Source: Clostridiales bacterium
GTDB lineage: Bacteria > Bacillota > Clostridia > Christensenellales > Pumilibacteraceae
Length of the DNA stretch: 64,000 bases
Assembly: GCA_022508445.1 (NCBI GenBank)
Contig: JAFLVG010000002.1
Coordinates: 222,066 to 286,065, forward strand
Direction of reading: 5' to 3'
The notes below the pieces were generated by a model. The model searched no databases and was not told the origin of the DNA. It saw only the letters and a program-made list of their open reading frames with translations. This document shows positions 37,193-46,630 of the stretch, one piece after another (the stretch's first letter is position 1; each line of letters begins with the position of its first letter). The position numbers and the translations under genes are program-made.

Positions 37193-37893
37193 TCTTGCGA
37201 TATTTCCTCTTCATTAACAGTTTGTTCTTCATTTAAATTGTTATTATCATCTTCATCTGTATTTTCGTTTTCGTCATCTTCTTCGCTATACATTCTGTCT
37301 TCTGCCTCAGCTTCTTCTTTTGCAGTAAGTCGTTTTTCGAAATCCGCTATGCTTTTATCGAATACGGTGAGCGCGGAAACGACTCGACGAAGCGCTATCA
37401 TAAATCCTCTGTCCGGTTCAATAAATATTATTTTGCGCCCTTTTTGAGTATAGTACAGAATATAAATGATCGAATCTTCATCATCGTAGTTGACGAGTGC
37501 AAGATTTTTTTTGATTGCGTTGCGCTCGATTTTGCGGTAACCTTCCGAATCGAAAACGCCGACTGATTCTATCGCTCTGAGCTGGATGGCATATTTGAGT
37601 TTTCTGCGTTGTCGGTAATATATTTCGGAAATTTTAAAGTATTCGTCGTCGAGAACATAGTCGTATTCGGTGTTATTGCGCTTGTTAATGATTCCCAATA
37701 TGATAGTTACGCCGAAAAATGGCAACGACATCAACAAAAACGCCCAAAACATTGTTATAAGAACAGCGCTTGAAATCAAGATAAACAACCCTATCATGCC
37801 GAAAATAGTTCGCGCAATGATAAGCGTTTTGGTCTTTTTTGCGCGTTCGTCTATATTATGATTTGTTACGTTTTGCTCGTAATATAATTCCAT
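37189..37893 (-). CDS. Membrane protein of unknown function with acidic tail
   Basis: A 234-aa protein with two adjacent membrane segments (about 25-45 and 48-68), a cytoplasmic domain containing EYDYVLDDEYFKISEIYYRQRRK, and a low-complexity acidic tail from about residue 190. The two-helix plus 'EYxYV' layout recalls the DUF6106 family of Clostridia, but I am not certain. It lies between a sensor kinase and a cysteine desulfurase in a tight minus-strand run, so it is likely co-expressed with both. Confidence 0.7.
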   Translation of the reverse strand: MELYYEQNVTNHNIDERAKKTKTLIIARTIFGMIGLFILISSAVLITMFWAFLLMSLPFFGVTIILGIINKRNNTEYDYVLDDEYFKISEIYYRQRRKLKYAIQLRAIESVGVFDSEGYRKIERNAIKKNLALVNYDDEDSIIYILYYTQKGRKIIFIEPDRGFMIALRRVVSALTVFDKSIADFEKRLTAKEEAEAEDRMYSEEDDENENTDEDDNNNLNEEQTVNEEEISQE

Positions 37894-37916
37894 TTTATAA
37901 CCTCCGATATGCGGAA

Positions 37917-39029
37917 CTAATCATTTGAGTTTTCGTTGTCGGTAGCTTTGATAACTTTTCCTTCGGTTGTTTTATGTTTAGCCGGATCGAACATGGTCAA
38001 AGTGAATATAAATGTCGCACCGGACCCGCGAGCGCTCTCAACCCAAATCACTTCGCCGTGCTCTTCGATTATCTTTTTTACAATAGAAAGTCCCAAGCCC
38101 GAGCCCTTTGTTTTAACAGGCGAACGCGATCTGTCGGACATGTAAAAGGTATCCCATATGAGCATTTGTTCTTTCTTGCTGATGCCGTAACCGTAGTCTT
38201 TGACAGTCACATACGCCTTGTTTTCGTGAACGCTTGTCATCAAAATGATGCGAGAATACGCCGGGGAATACTTTATTGCATTGTCTACGAGATTGGTAAT
38301 AACTTGAATTATTTTTTCTTTATCGGCGTAGACATAGCAGATCTGACGAGAAAACTCGACGTTAATTTGCTGTGCTTTTTTTATCAATGCCGGTTCGAAT
38401 TTAGCCGCAATGTCGTTTATGATATCGTTTATATTAAATTTTGAAAATACGAGCGGATTTTTACCCGAATCCAGCCTTGAAAGATCTAGCATTGATGTAA
38501 TCAGCGAATTCAACCGTTTTGTTTCGCTCAACGTAATTTTCAAATACTTTTCCCTGTCCGCTTCCGACACGGTGCCGTCGAGAATTGCCTGTAAAAAGCC
38601 CTGCACCGATGTCAACGGCGTTCGCAATTCATGGGAAGCGTTTGCGACAAACGAGCGTCTGATTTGCTCCAATCGCTCGTATTCGTCTGCTGTTATGTTA
38701 ACTGCCGACAATATATCGGACGTAGAGTTATCAATTGATGTTTCGCTTATTTTTTCTAAGGAATAGTTCTTTGCCATATCGTTTAATTGCTTCGCCGCAA
38801 ATCTCACTTTGCCGTATACCAAATAATGCAATAGCAAAACATAAGTCAGTATTTCGACTAAACAAGCAAACGAAACAAACACGATTATCAGATATCTGTT
38901 TTCTTGTTCCGCATTCGGATACGCAAAAACAAGCGGAAAGAATACGGTGGAAAACAGCAGTACGGCGCACAGTATCGTTCTGAAAATATGAGATTTAAAA
39001 AATCTTTTTGCCGATATTACATTCTTCAA
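37917..39029 (-). CDS. PhoR-type sensor histidine kinase
   Basis: A membrane sensor kinase that should phosphorylate the OmpR-type regulator encoded just upstream. Two N-terminal membrane segments (about 14-34 and 44-68) are separated by a short loop, so there is almost no extracellular sensor. The H-box NASHELRTPLTS near residue 140 is followed by N-box LVDNAIKYS, G1 DYGYGIS and G2 GSGLGLSIV. It has 370 aa. It starts 17 nt after the regulator stop. The stimulus cannot be told from the sequence. Confidence 0.93.
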   Translation of the reverse strand: MKNVISAKRFFKSHIFRTILCAVLLFSTVFFPLVFAYPNAEQENRYLIIVFVSFACLVEILTYVLLLHYLVYGKVRFAAKQLNDMAKNYSLEKISETSIDNSTSDILSAVNITADEYERLEQIRRSFVANASHELRTPLTSVQGFLQAILDGTVSEADREKYLKITLSETKRLNSLITSMLDLSRLDSGKNPLVFSKFNINDIINDIAAKFEPALIKKAQQINVEFSRQICYVYADKEKIIQVITNLVDNAIKYSPAYSRIILMTSVHENKAYVTVKDYGYGISKKEQMLIWDTFYMSDRSRSPVKTKGSGLGLSIVKKIIEEHGEVIWVESARGSGATFIFTLTMFDPAKHKTTEGKVIKATDNENSND

Positions 39030-39046
39030 CCGATATTCCTTGCCTA

Positions 39047-39736
39047 TTAAAATACTTCTATTTTATAGCCGACGCCCCATACGGTAGTCAAACGCCAATG
39101 AGGATTATCGCCGAGCTTTTCACGTATACGCTTGATATGCACGTCAACGGTGCGAGAATCGCCTGAATGTCCTTGTCCCCAAATTTCTTTTAACAGCTCT
39201 TCACGCGTAAAAACATGCATGGGTGTTTTTGCAAGCATGTAGAGAATTTCTATTTCTTTTGGCGGCATATCAATTTTTGTGCCGTTGAGCGTGACTGAAA
39301 AATCGGTGATGTTGACTGTCAGATTGAACAGATCGATTTGCTCTACATCGATTGGCGGTTTAAAACGGCGCAAAATGGCTTTTATTCGTGCAATCAGCTC
39401 TTGCGGCTCAAACGGCTTCGTGATGTAGTCGTCCGCTCCCCTGTCGAGTCCCGATATTTTATCGAGCGGCTCGCCTCGCGCAGATAGCATGATGACGGGG
39501 ATATCCGAAGTCTTGCGCAATTCAGACAGCACTTCGAATCCGTCCATTTCCGGCATCATAACATCGAGCAATACGGCGTCGAATTTTTCCGCACTGAGTT
39601 TTGCAAGCGCAGATTGCCCGTTATTGCAGATCTCGGCGTAAAAACCGTCTTTCGCGAGATACAACGACAGCAATTGACAAATATGTTCGTCGTCGTCAAC
39701 AATGAGTATTCTGATTTTGTTGTCAGTGTTTTCCAT
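39047..39736 (-). CDS. OmpR/PhoB-family response regulator
   Basis: A DNA-binding regulator paired with the adjacent kinase. The receiver domain (about 8-120) has the acidic pair VDDDE, the phospho-acceptor Asp in VLLDVMMPEMDG and the conserved ITKPFEP lysine. A winged-helix domain (about 135-229) ends in SGDSRTVDVHIKRIREKL. I use the ATG at 39736; the longer TTG reading adds only four residues. It begins 2 nt after the stop of a Spo0A-C-like gene, suggesting one transcript. Confidence 0.95.
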   Translation of the reverse strand: MENTDNKIRILIVDDDEHICQLLSLYLAKDGFYAEICNNGQSALAKLSAEKFDAVLLDVMMPEMDGFEVLSELRKTSDIPVIMLSARGEPLDKISGLDRGADDYITKPFEPQELIARIKAILRRFKPPIDVEQIDLFNLTVNITDFSVTLNGTKIDMPPKEIEILYMLAKTPMHVFTREELLKEIWGQGHSGDSRTVDVHIKRIREKLGDNPHWRLTTVWGVGYKIEVF

Positions 39737-39738
39737 AT

Positions 39739-40248
39739 TTAAAAGCAAATCCTATTGAAATTGATTGCGTTCTTGTAATGTATTGTTTCGTCGGATACAG
39801 TGTAGTTATAATAAATGTTAAACAGTGCGCCTATTATTTCGACCACATCTGCGATAGTAGGCTTTTGCGGCAATTTATGAACTTGGTTTCCGAGTGAAAC
39901 AGCCGCGATATCGATAAATCTATCGTTATTGCGTATACACGATGTCATACAGTCCGTAACAAATTTCGGATATGTACCGTTGACTTTCGAAATAATTTCG
40001 ATTGTTGCTTCCTCCGAGTAATCGCTTTTTACGATATAGTGCGTGATTAGCGATATCAAGAATTTATATCCTGCCAATTGAATATTGAAACCGTGCAGTG
40101 CAAGCAAGTTCGCAATCGATAACCTGATTTGATCTAAATCGACGGCGCGTTCTACCGCCGTTTCGCGGTGCATAAACGCTTGTAATGAATAATCGCACAA
40201 TGCAGTGTGCCTATTTGCAAGATATTTGCTGTTTGATAAATCATTCAT
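39739..40248 (-). CDS. Receiver-less Spo0A C-terminal-like protein (copy 2)
   Basis: A 169-aa soluble protein. Its middle and end line up by eye with the DNA-binding domain of Spo0A: AGYKFLISLI matches the Spo0A KGYLYLREAI segment, an ISKVNGTYPKFVTDCMTSCIRNN helix pair matches the recognition-helix region, and KPTIADVVEIIGAL matches KPTNSEFIAMVADKL. There is no receiver domain. It is a tandem paralogue of the gene just upstream, overlapping it by 8 nt. The start at 40248 is chosen for that overlap. A transcriptional role is inference; no database search was possible. Confidence 0.65.
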   Translation of the reverse strand: MNDLSNSKYLANRHTALCDYSLQAFMHRETAVERAVDLDQIRLSIANLLALHGFNIQLAGYKFLISLITHYIVKSDYSEEATIEIISKVNGTYPKFVTDCMTSCIRNNDRFIDIAAVSLGNQVHKLPQKPTIADVVEIIGALFNIYYNYTVSDETIHYKNAINFNRICF

Positions 40249-40768
40249 ATTGATAAAAACCGTCGAAATACCGCGCCCTAGTGAAAGCAGCAAGATCGCA
40301 AATCACGTCTCTTGCAGTCATCGGATTGGTTTGAATAACAGATGTTATACGCTCCACCATTGCATTGTCGTACATGTTGAAAAACTTGTCGATAATTCGC
40401 GTCACAGCGTCTACTGTGCAATCGTGGCATTTTGCAAAATCCAAAATAACATCGTTGAAAGACATATCAGGACGATCTGTCAACACTTCCACTACTCGAC
40501 AAACAACAGCAAAAGCATTGCCTGTCGGTATCTTTCCGATATGCAAAAGCAATTTAATTATAAATGTACGCGGCAATTCGAAGCGACTTGTATTAAATTT
40601 CAATGCCAATGCGCGTGCGCTTTCACGCTCGAATGCATTGACTGCGTCATCGAATTGCAAATGACCGTCTTTTGCCGTTTCGCAGTTATTGAAAACGTGA
40701 TTTTCTAGCATTGTATGCCTAAAATGCGAACAGTCAGGCAACGATACGTTTCGCTCTATTTCGCTCAT
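40241..40768 (-). CDS. Receiver-less Spo0A C-terminal-like protein (copy 1)
   Basis: A 175-aa soluble protein that resembles its downstream neighbour: PRTFIIKLLLHI, a CTVDAVTRIIDKFFNMYDN helix and NPMTARDVICDLAAFTR fall in the same order as the Spo0A DNA-binding fold. About 55 N-terminal residues with two cysteines replace the receiver domain. It overlaps hinT by 4 nt (ATGA) and the second copy by 8 nt. Similarity to Spo0A is weak and judged by eye. Confidence 0.6.
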   Translation of the reverse strand: MSEIERNVSLPDCSHFRHTMLENHVFNNCETAKDGHLQFDDAVNAFERESARALALKFNTSRFELPRTFIIKLLLHIGKIPTGNAFAVVCRVVEVLTDRPDMSFNDVILDFAKCHDCTVDAVTRIIDKFFNMYDNAMVERITSVIQTNPMTARDVICDLAAFTRARYFDGFYQYE

Positions 40769-41115
40769 CTGTCTTTAAAATTCTGCTCCGGCAAAACTTG
40801 ACCGCCAAGTAAGTGCATGTGCAAATGGAACACCGTCTGTTGGGCGTCATCACCTTGATTGACAACCAATCTAAAACCGTTTTCAAGTCCGAGAGAGGGT
40901 GCTATTTCTCCTATCTTGCGAATACATTTAGCTAAATCGATCGCGTCGCCTTCCGACATTTCGGAAAACAGCTTATAATGCTTTTTGGGAATGGCCAAAT
41001 AATGCTTGTTTGCTTTCGGCGCGATGTCGGCAATAACAATCATAAGCTCATCCTCGTAAAAACGCTTTGACGGGATTTCGCCTTTGATTATTTTACAAAA
41101 AATGCAATCATCCAT
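40765..41115 (-). CDS. HIT-family nucleotide hydrolase (HinT-like)
   Basis: A small purine-nucleotide phosphoramidase of the histidine-triad family. The N-terminal CIFCKIIKGEIPSK holds the usual cysteine pair, and the triad HLHMHLLGG lies near residue 97. It has 116 aa. AAGGAG precedes the ATG. It is the first gene of the minus-strand run that continues through the Spo0A-C-like pair, the two-component system, the desulfurase and thiI. Confidence 0.93.
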   Translation of the reverse strand: MDDCIFCKIIKGEIPSKRFYEDELMIVIADIAPKANKHYLAIPKKHYKLFSEMSEGDAIDLAKCIRKIGEIAPSLGLENGFRLVVNQGDDAQQTVFHLHMHLLGGQVLPEQNFKDR

Positions 41116-41157
41116 AGTTCTCCTTTCAAATCACATGATATAACGGTTTCTTATGTA

Positions 41158-41200
41158 TTTGTGATTTACTTATTATATCACAAAGCCTTAATATTTGCAA
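41158..41200 (-). promoter_or_regulatory. hinT promoter overlapped by an operator-like dyad
   Basis: On the minus strand TTGCAA (41195-41200) and TATAAT (41172-41177) are spaced 17 nt apart. A perfect 8-bp dyad, TTTGTGAT and ATCACAAA (41158-41165 and 41177-41184), flanks and touches the -10 element. A regulator bound there would block polymerase, so the eight-gene run behind it may be controlled from this site. Confidence 0.65.
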
Positions 41201-41230
41201 TAATAACTTTGTTGTTTTCGATTAAATTGT

Positions 41231-41264
41231 ACAAAAAACGGCGCCGCATTTTGCGACGCCGTTT
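41231..41264 (-). terminator. Intrinsic terminator of eno
   Basis: A 13-bp stem with one mismatch (41236-41248 with 41252-41264) and a 3-nt loop is followed on the minus strand by six T. It lies 16 nt beyond the enolase stop. Confidence 0.85.
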
Positions 41265-41279
41265 AAACAAAATTTCATA

Positions 41280-42584
<1,305 letters not shown>

Positions 42585-42613
42585 TTAATAATGTATTTGG
42601 TTTGTCCTTTTAA

Positions 42614-42642
42614 AGGATAGCACAACGTTTGGTAAAAATCAA
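42614..42642 (-). promoter_or_regulatory. eno promoter
   Basis: On the minus strand TTGATT (42637-42642) and TATCCT (42614-42619) are spaced 17 nt apart, placing the start about 30 nt before the enolase ATG. Confidence 0.6.
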
Positions 42643-42682
42643 GTATTTTTAATTAAAAGGCATGGATATATTGACAGCCACA

Positions 42683-43888
42683 TCACTTCGCGCCGATAGC
42701 TTCCAAGCATTTTTCGAGTACTATAATGCCGTGTTCGAATGTTAAACCGCCTTGAAAATACGCAATATACGGCGGACGTATCGGCGCGTCGCAAGAAAGC
42801 TCGATAGACGCGCCTTGGACGAATGCGCCTGCCGCCATTATTACTTGATCGTTATAACCGGGCATGTCCCAAGGCTCCGGCACGGCAAAGCTGTCCACGG
42901 GTGAAACGCTCTGAACGGTCTTGCAAAAATCAATCAATTTGTCCTTGTTGCCGAACTTGACCGAGCATATTATATCATCGAAATTTTGGTTTGGTTTAGG
43001 CAAAGTTTCGTAGCCGAGCAAAGTGAACGCTTGCGAAAACAGCATGGCTGTCTTTAAGCTTTGCATGGTCGTGTGCGGAGCCAAAAATAAGCCCTGATAA
43101 AACGGACGGTACTCCCCCGCATACGAGCCGACCTCTCGCCCGATTGACGGAGCGGTCAGCCGCCCTTCTATTTGTCGGATTGCCCTTGCCGAGCCGCAAA
43201 TATACCCACCGGTCGGAGCAATGCCTCCTCCGGGATTTTTAATGAGCGATCCTACAATTGCGTCGGCTTCGGACGGCTCGACCGTTTCCACAAACTCACC
43301 GTAGCAATTATCTACGAGAGTATACGTTTTGTCTTTGTCGGTAAGCGAAATAATCTGGTTTATCTGTGCAACATTAAGCGCAGGGCGCATATCGTAGCCT
43401 CGTGAGCGCTGAATCATGACGACGCTGGGCTTTACTCGCCGTATAGCGGCTTTAATTGCCGATATATCGGGCAAACCGCCTTTTAGCGGCACTATTTCAC
43501 ACTTAACTCCAAAGTCCTTTAAAGAGCCTATATCGTCGCCGAAAATGACGTCGTTAAGCGTGTCGTAAGGATTTCCGGTGGCGCAAAGCAGTGTTTGATT
43601 GGGACGCAACAGCCCGAACAGCGCAATCGTAAGCGCATGAGTGCCAGACGTAATAAGCGGCGACACCAATGCGTCTTCCGTACCGAACACAGTTTTGTAA
43701 ACTGCCGCGAGTGTGTCGCGCGCTACGTCGTCATATCCGTATCCTGTTGTCGGCGTAAAATGCCGCAAGGCGATTTTGTTGGCTATAAAAGCGTCAAGAA
43801 CTTTGCGTTGATTGATCAGCGCCGTTTCCTCGACTTTTTCAAATTGCGCTTTTGATAGCTCCATTGCCTGCCGTATAATTTCGTGCAT
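42683..43888 (-). CDS. Methionine gamma-lyase-family PLP protein (YnbB-like)
   Basis: A PLP-dependent protein of the Met_gamma_lyase/'aluminium resistance' family, whose exact substrate is not settled. The likely PLP lysine is in SLIKNPGGGIAPTGGY near residue 232; RSRGYDMRPAL and GREVGSYAGEYRPFYQGLFLAP are family-typical. I use the ATG at 43888, with GGAGA just upstream, giving 401 aa; the longer in-frame reading overlaps miaA. Its place directly after miaA matches Bacillus, where ynbB lies near miaA. Confidence 0.9.
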   Translation of the reverse strand: MHEIIRQAMELSKAQFEKVEETALINQRKVLDAFIANKIALRHFTPTTGYGYDDVARDTLAAVYKTVFGTEDALVSPLITSGTHALTIALFGLLRPNQTLLCATGNPYDTLNDVIFGDDIGSLKDFGVKCEIVPLKGGLPDISAIKAAIRRVKPSVVMIQRSRGYDMRPALNVAQINQIISLTDKDKTYTLVDNCYGEFVETVEPSEADAIVGSLIKNPGGGIAPTGGYICGSARAIRQIEGRLTAPSIGREVGSYAGEYRPFYQGLFLAPHTTMQSLKTAMLFSQAFTLLGYETLPKPNQNFDDIICSVKFGNKDKLIDFCKTVQSVSPVDSFAVPEPWDMPGYNDQVIMAAGAFVQGASIELSCDAPIRPPYIAYFQGGLTFEHGIIVLEKCLEAIGAK

Positions 43889-43889
43889 G

Positions 43890-44798
43890 TCAGTTCTCCA
43901 AAAAATCCGCGATGCAATTTCTGATTTTGTCAAAATCTCTTGCGTCGATAAATACTTTGTTTAGCTTCATATTATTGAAATACGTCATCTGCCGCTTCGC
44001 GTAATTACGCGTCTTTTGCGCCGTTAATGCTTCAAGCTCCGAGCGCGGTGCGTCCGGATTTGCGGCAATTTGTTTATATCCCAATGCCTGCATAGATCCG
44101 CAATCTTTGTACAGCATTAGCCCTTTGACTTCGTCGATGAGTCCGTTGTCAAACATTTTCTTTACGCGTTCGTTGATTCTCTCATACAATAGTTCACGCG
44201 GCAAAGTGAGAACTATTGTTAAATCGTCATACGGTTTTTTTTGCGTTGTCGCTTCGGACTTCGGCGTGCCTTGAAGTGTGTATATTTCAAGCGCTCTGAT
44301 AACGCGTTTGCAATCGTTTACGGCGATTTTTTGCGAAGACGCCGAATCGACTTCGGATAGTAGCGAGTGCATAACTTTTGCGCCGAAAAAGTGCAATAAT
44401 ACTTTTAAAGTCTTTCTCAATTCGGCGTCCTTTGGCGCACCGCCGAAATTACAGCCCGAAAATAATGAGTTAACGTAAAGTCCCGTGCCGCCGACTATAA
44501 GCGGAAGCTTGCCTCTCCCAACCGCGTCCGCGATTTCCTTTTGTGCAAGCTCGACATAGTCGCCGACGGAAAAATCGGCGTCGCCGTCAGCGACGTCGAT
44601 CATTTTGTGTTCTACGTTGCCGCACTCCGATTTTGTCAATTTTCCTGTGCCGATATCGAATTGGCGGTAAATCTGCATAGAGTCCGCACCGATAATCACG
44701 CCATCGAAAATTTCGGCAAGTTTAAGCGCCGTCGACGATTTGCCTACGGCAGTACAACCGACTATCGCAACCGTTTTTATACGATGCGTTTGAACCAC
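43890..44798 (-). CDS. miaA: tRNA dimethylallyltransferase
   Basis: Adds a dimethylallyl group to A37 of tRNAs reading U-starting codons; MiaB, encoded three genes upstream, then methylthiolates that base. The P-loop GCTAVGKSSTALKLAE is near residue 14, followed by GADSMQIYRQFDIGTGK and the QALGYKQI segment. It starts with GTG at 44798, supported by AAGGAG 8 nt upstream, and overlaps the end of mutL by 22 nt. It has 302 aa. Confidence 0.95.
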   Translation of the reverse strand: MVQTHRIKTVAIVGCTAVGKSSTALKLAEIFDGVIIGADSMQIYRQFDIGTGKLTKSECGNVEHKMIDVADGDADFSVGDYVELAQKEIADAVGRGKLPLIVGGTGLYVNSLFSGCNFGGAPKDAELRKTLKVLLHFFGAKVMHSLLSEVDSASSQKIAVNDCKRVIRALEIYTLQGTPKSEATTQKKPYDDLTIVLTLPRELLYERINERVKKMFDNGLIDEVKGLMLYKDCGSMQALGYKQIAANPDAPRSELEALTAQKTRNYAKRQMTYFNNMKLNKVFIDARDFDKIRNCIADFLEN

Positions 44799-46630
44799 TT
44801 TTCAATCTCCTTTTTGGAAAAGCAAACGGCAATCGGTCTGCCGTGCGGACAAAATAGCGTTATGTTTCTTTGTGCCATTTCGGACAGCAGAGCATCTATT
44901 TCCGATTGGCTTAAATCATCTATCTCGCCTTTTACTGCCGCTTTACATGCCGCCTGCATCAATCGTTCTTTAAGCACCATGGGGCTTTTCTCGCGCGAAT
45001 TGACAAGTAACAGCAAATCCGATACGAAAGACTGTAAATCGATTCCGACACACTCATAAGGCAGATGAGAAAGCGTAAAAGTCAACTCTCCGAACGGAGA
45101 AATACCGAAACCGCAATCCTCGAATAAATCGATATTTTCGTTGATAAGCTCCGCGTCCGACGGCGAAACGTCAAACACAAACGGAATCATAAGCGGTTGT
45201 GTTTGCAATCGCCTGCATTCGTAGTCGCGCAACAGTCTGTCGTATAAAAGTTTTTCGTGTGCGGCATGCTGATCCACAAAATAACATTGTTCACCTTTTT
45301 CGAGGATAAGATAAGTGTTGAACAGTTTGCCTATGTATTTGCTTTCGGTCGGAGCAAACACCTCGTTTGATTTACTGAAATCGGCAACCGTTTCATACAC
45401 ATCGGAATAGCGCTCGGCGCTTTGCGCTATTGAATTTTGAGACGGTTCGACTTCTTCGTATAAATCAATATTTGTGTTTACTGCATTCTCACCTTGCTTG
45501 TTGCCTGCTTCGTTTACGATCATTTGCGGTTTAGAAATATTTAAAAACGTTTGAAACAGCGTGTGAGATTTGCCATACTCGGAAGAATGCCCGAAACTGC
45601 TATTCGTATTGACTCCGAAATCATCGTCATCAAGCTGCTTGGCGTCCGTTAGTTTGGGCGATATAGCGTTCTTGACTGCGCGCGCGATCAATGATTTGAC
45701 TTTGACAGTATCGGCAAATTTTACTTGAAGCTTGCTCGGATGAACGTTGACGTCCACCATATCGAGTGGCATAGTGATGTGAAGAACAAAAAGCGGATAT
45801 TGCCGCTTCATCAAATACGGAGCATACACCGAATACACGGCATACTGTATATCGGCGCTTTCCACACACCGCCCGTTAATGATAATGTTTTGATAATTCT
45901 TCGACGGTTTTGTAAACGTGGGCAAGCAAGTAAAGCCTGTGACGGTCATCGGCGGCTCATCAAGCATGACTCGCGCCGTATTTTTCAATACCGAATCACC
46001 GTATACGGCAAATACCGCGCTTTCAAGTCCTTCGCCGGAAGAAGCGAATTTCTTTGTTTCGCTGTCGAACTTAAACACTATGTCGGGATTGGCAAGAACG
46101 AGGTTTTCTATCAATGTATAGATCTTGGTTTCTTCGCGCGACGGCTTGTTCAAAAATTTCTTTCTGGCAGGTATATTATTGAACAGATTTTCAACCGTGA
46201 CGGTAGTACCAAGTCCTGCTCCACACTCTTCGTGCGCAATCAAACGTCCGTCTTTATATACGATTTTGCCTCCTATTTCGCTGCTTGCGGTGCGCGTCGT
46301 CATAGTGACGTCGGCGACGGACGCAATGCTCGGCAAGGCCTCACCGCGAAATCCGAGAGTTCCGATTGTTTCGAGATCGTCGATTTTACTAATTTTGCTC
46401 GTTGCGTGCGGCATGAACGCCGTCGGCATATCGTCGAAATCTATACCGCAACCGTTATCGACAACGCGAATGCTGTCTATTCCGCCACCGCGAACGGAAA
46501 CGGAAATTTCGGTCGCACCTGCGTCAATAGCATTTTCGGTCAATTCTTTCACTATCGACGCCGGACTTTCGACCACCTCGCCGGCAGCTATTCTATTGAA
46601 TATTTCACTCGGTAATCTGTTTATCTTCAT
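44777..46630 (-). CDS. mutL: DNA mismatch repair protein MutL
   Basis: Couples mismatch recognition by MutS to strand incision. The GHKL ATPase domain shows ELTENAIDAGAT, DNGCGID and TLGFRGEAL. The C-terminal domain has the endonuclease-type features DQHAAHEKLLYD near residue 450, ACKAAVK and CPHGRP, so this MutL should nick DNA itself. The metal-motif form is DQHA-x2-E-x4-D where the consensus ends in E. It has 617 aa. It overlaps mutS by 4 nt. Confidence 0.96.
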   Translation of the reverse strand: MKINRLPSEIFNRIAAGEVVESPASIVKELTENAIDAGATEISVSVRGGGIDSIRVVDNGCGIDFDDMPTAFMPHATSKISKIDDLETIGTLGFRGEALPSIASVADVTMTTRTASSEIGGKIVYKDGRLIAHEECGAGLGTTVTVENLFNNIPARKKFLNKPSREETKIYTLIENLVLANPDIVFKFDSETKKFASSGEGLESAVFAVYGDSVLKNTARVMLDEPPMTVTGFTCLPTFTKPSKNYQNIIINGRCVESADIQYAVYSVYAPYLMKRQYPLFVLHITMPLDMVDVNVHPSKLQVKFADTVKVKSLIARAVKNAISPKLTDAKQLDDDDFGVNTNSSFGHSSEYGKSHTLFQTFLNISKPQMIVNEAGNKQGENAVNTNIDLYEEVEPSQNSIAQSAERYSDVYETVADFSKSNEVFAPTESKYIGKLFNTYLILEKGEQCYFVDQHAAHEKLLYDRLLRDYECRRLQTQPLMIPFVFDVSPSDAELINENIDLFEDCGFGISPFGELTFTLSHLPYECVGIDLQSFVSDLLLLVNSREKSPMVLKERLMQAACKAAVKGEIDDLSQSEIDALLSEMAQRNITLFCPHGRPIAVCFSKKEIEKWFKRIV

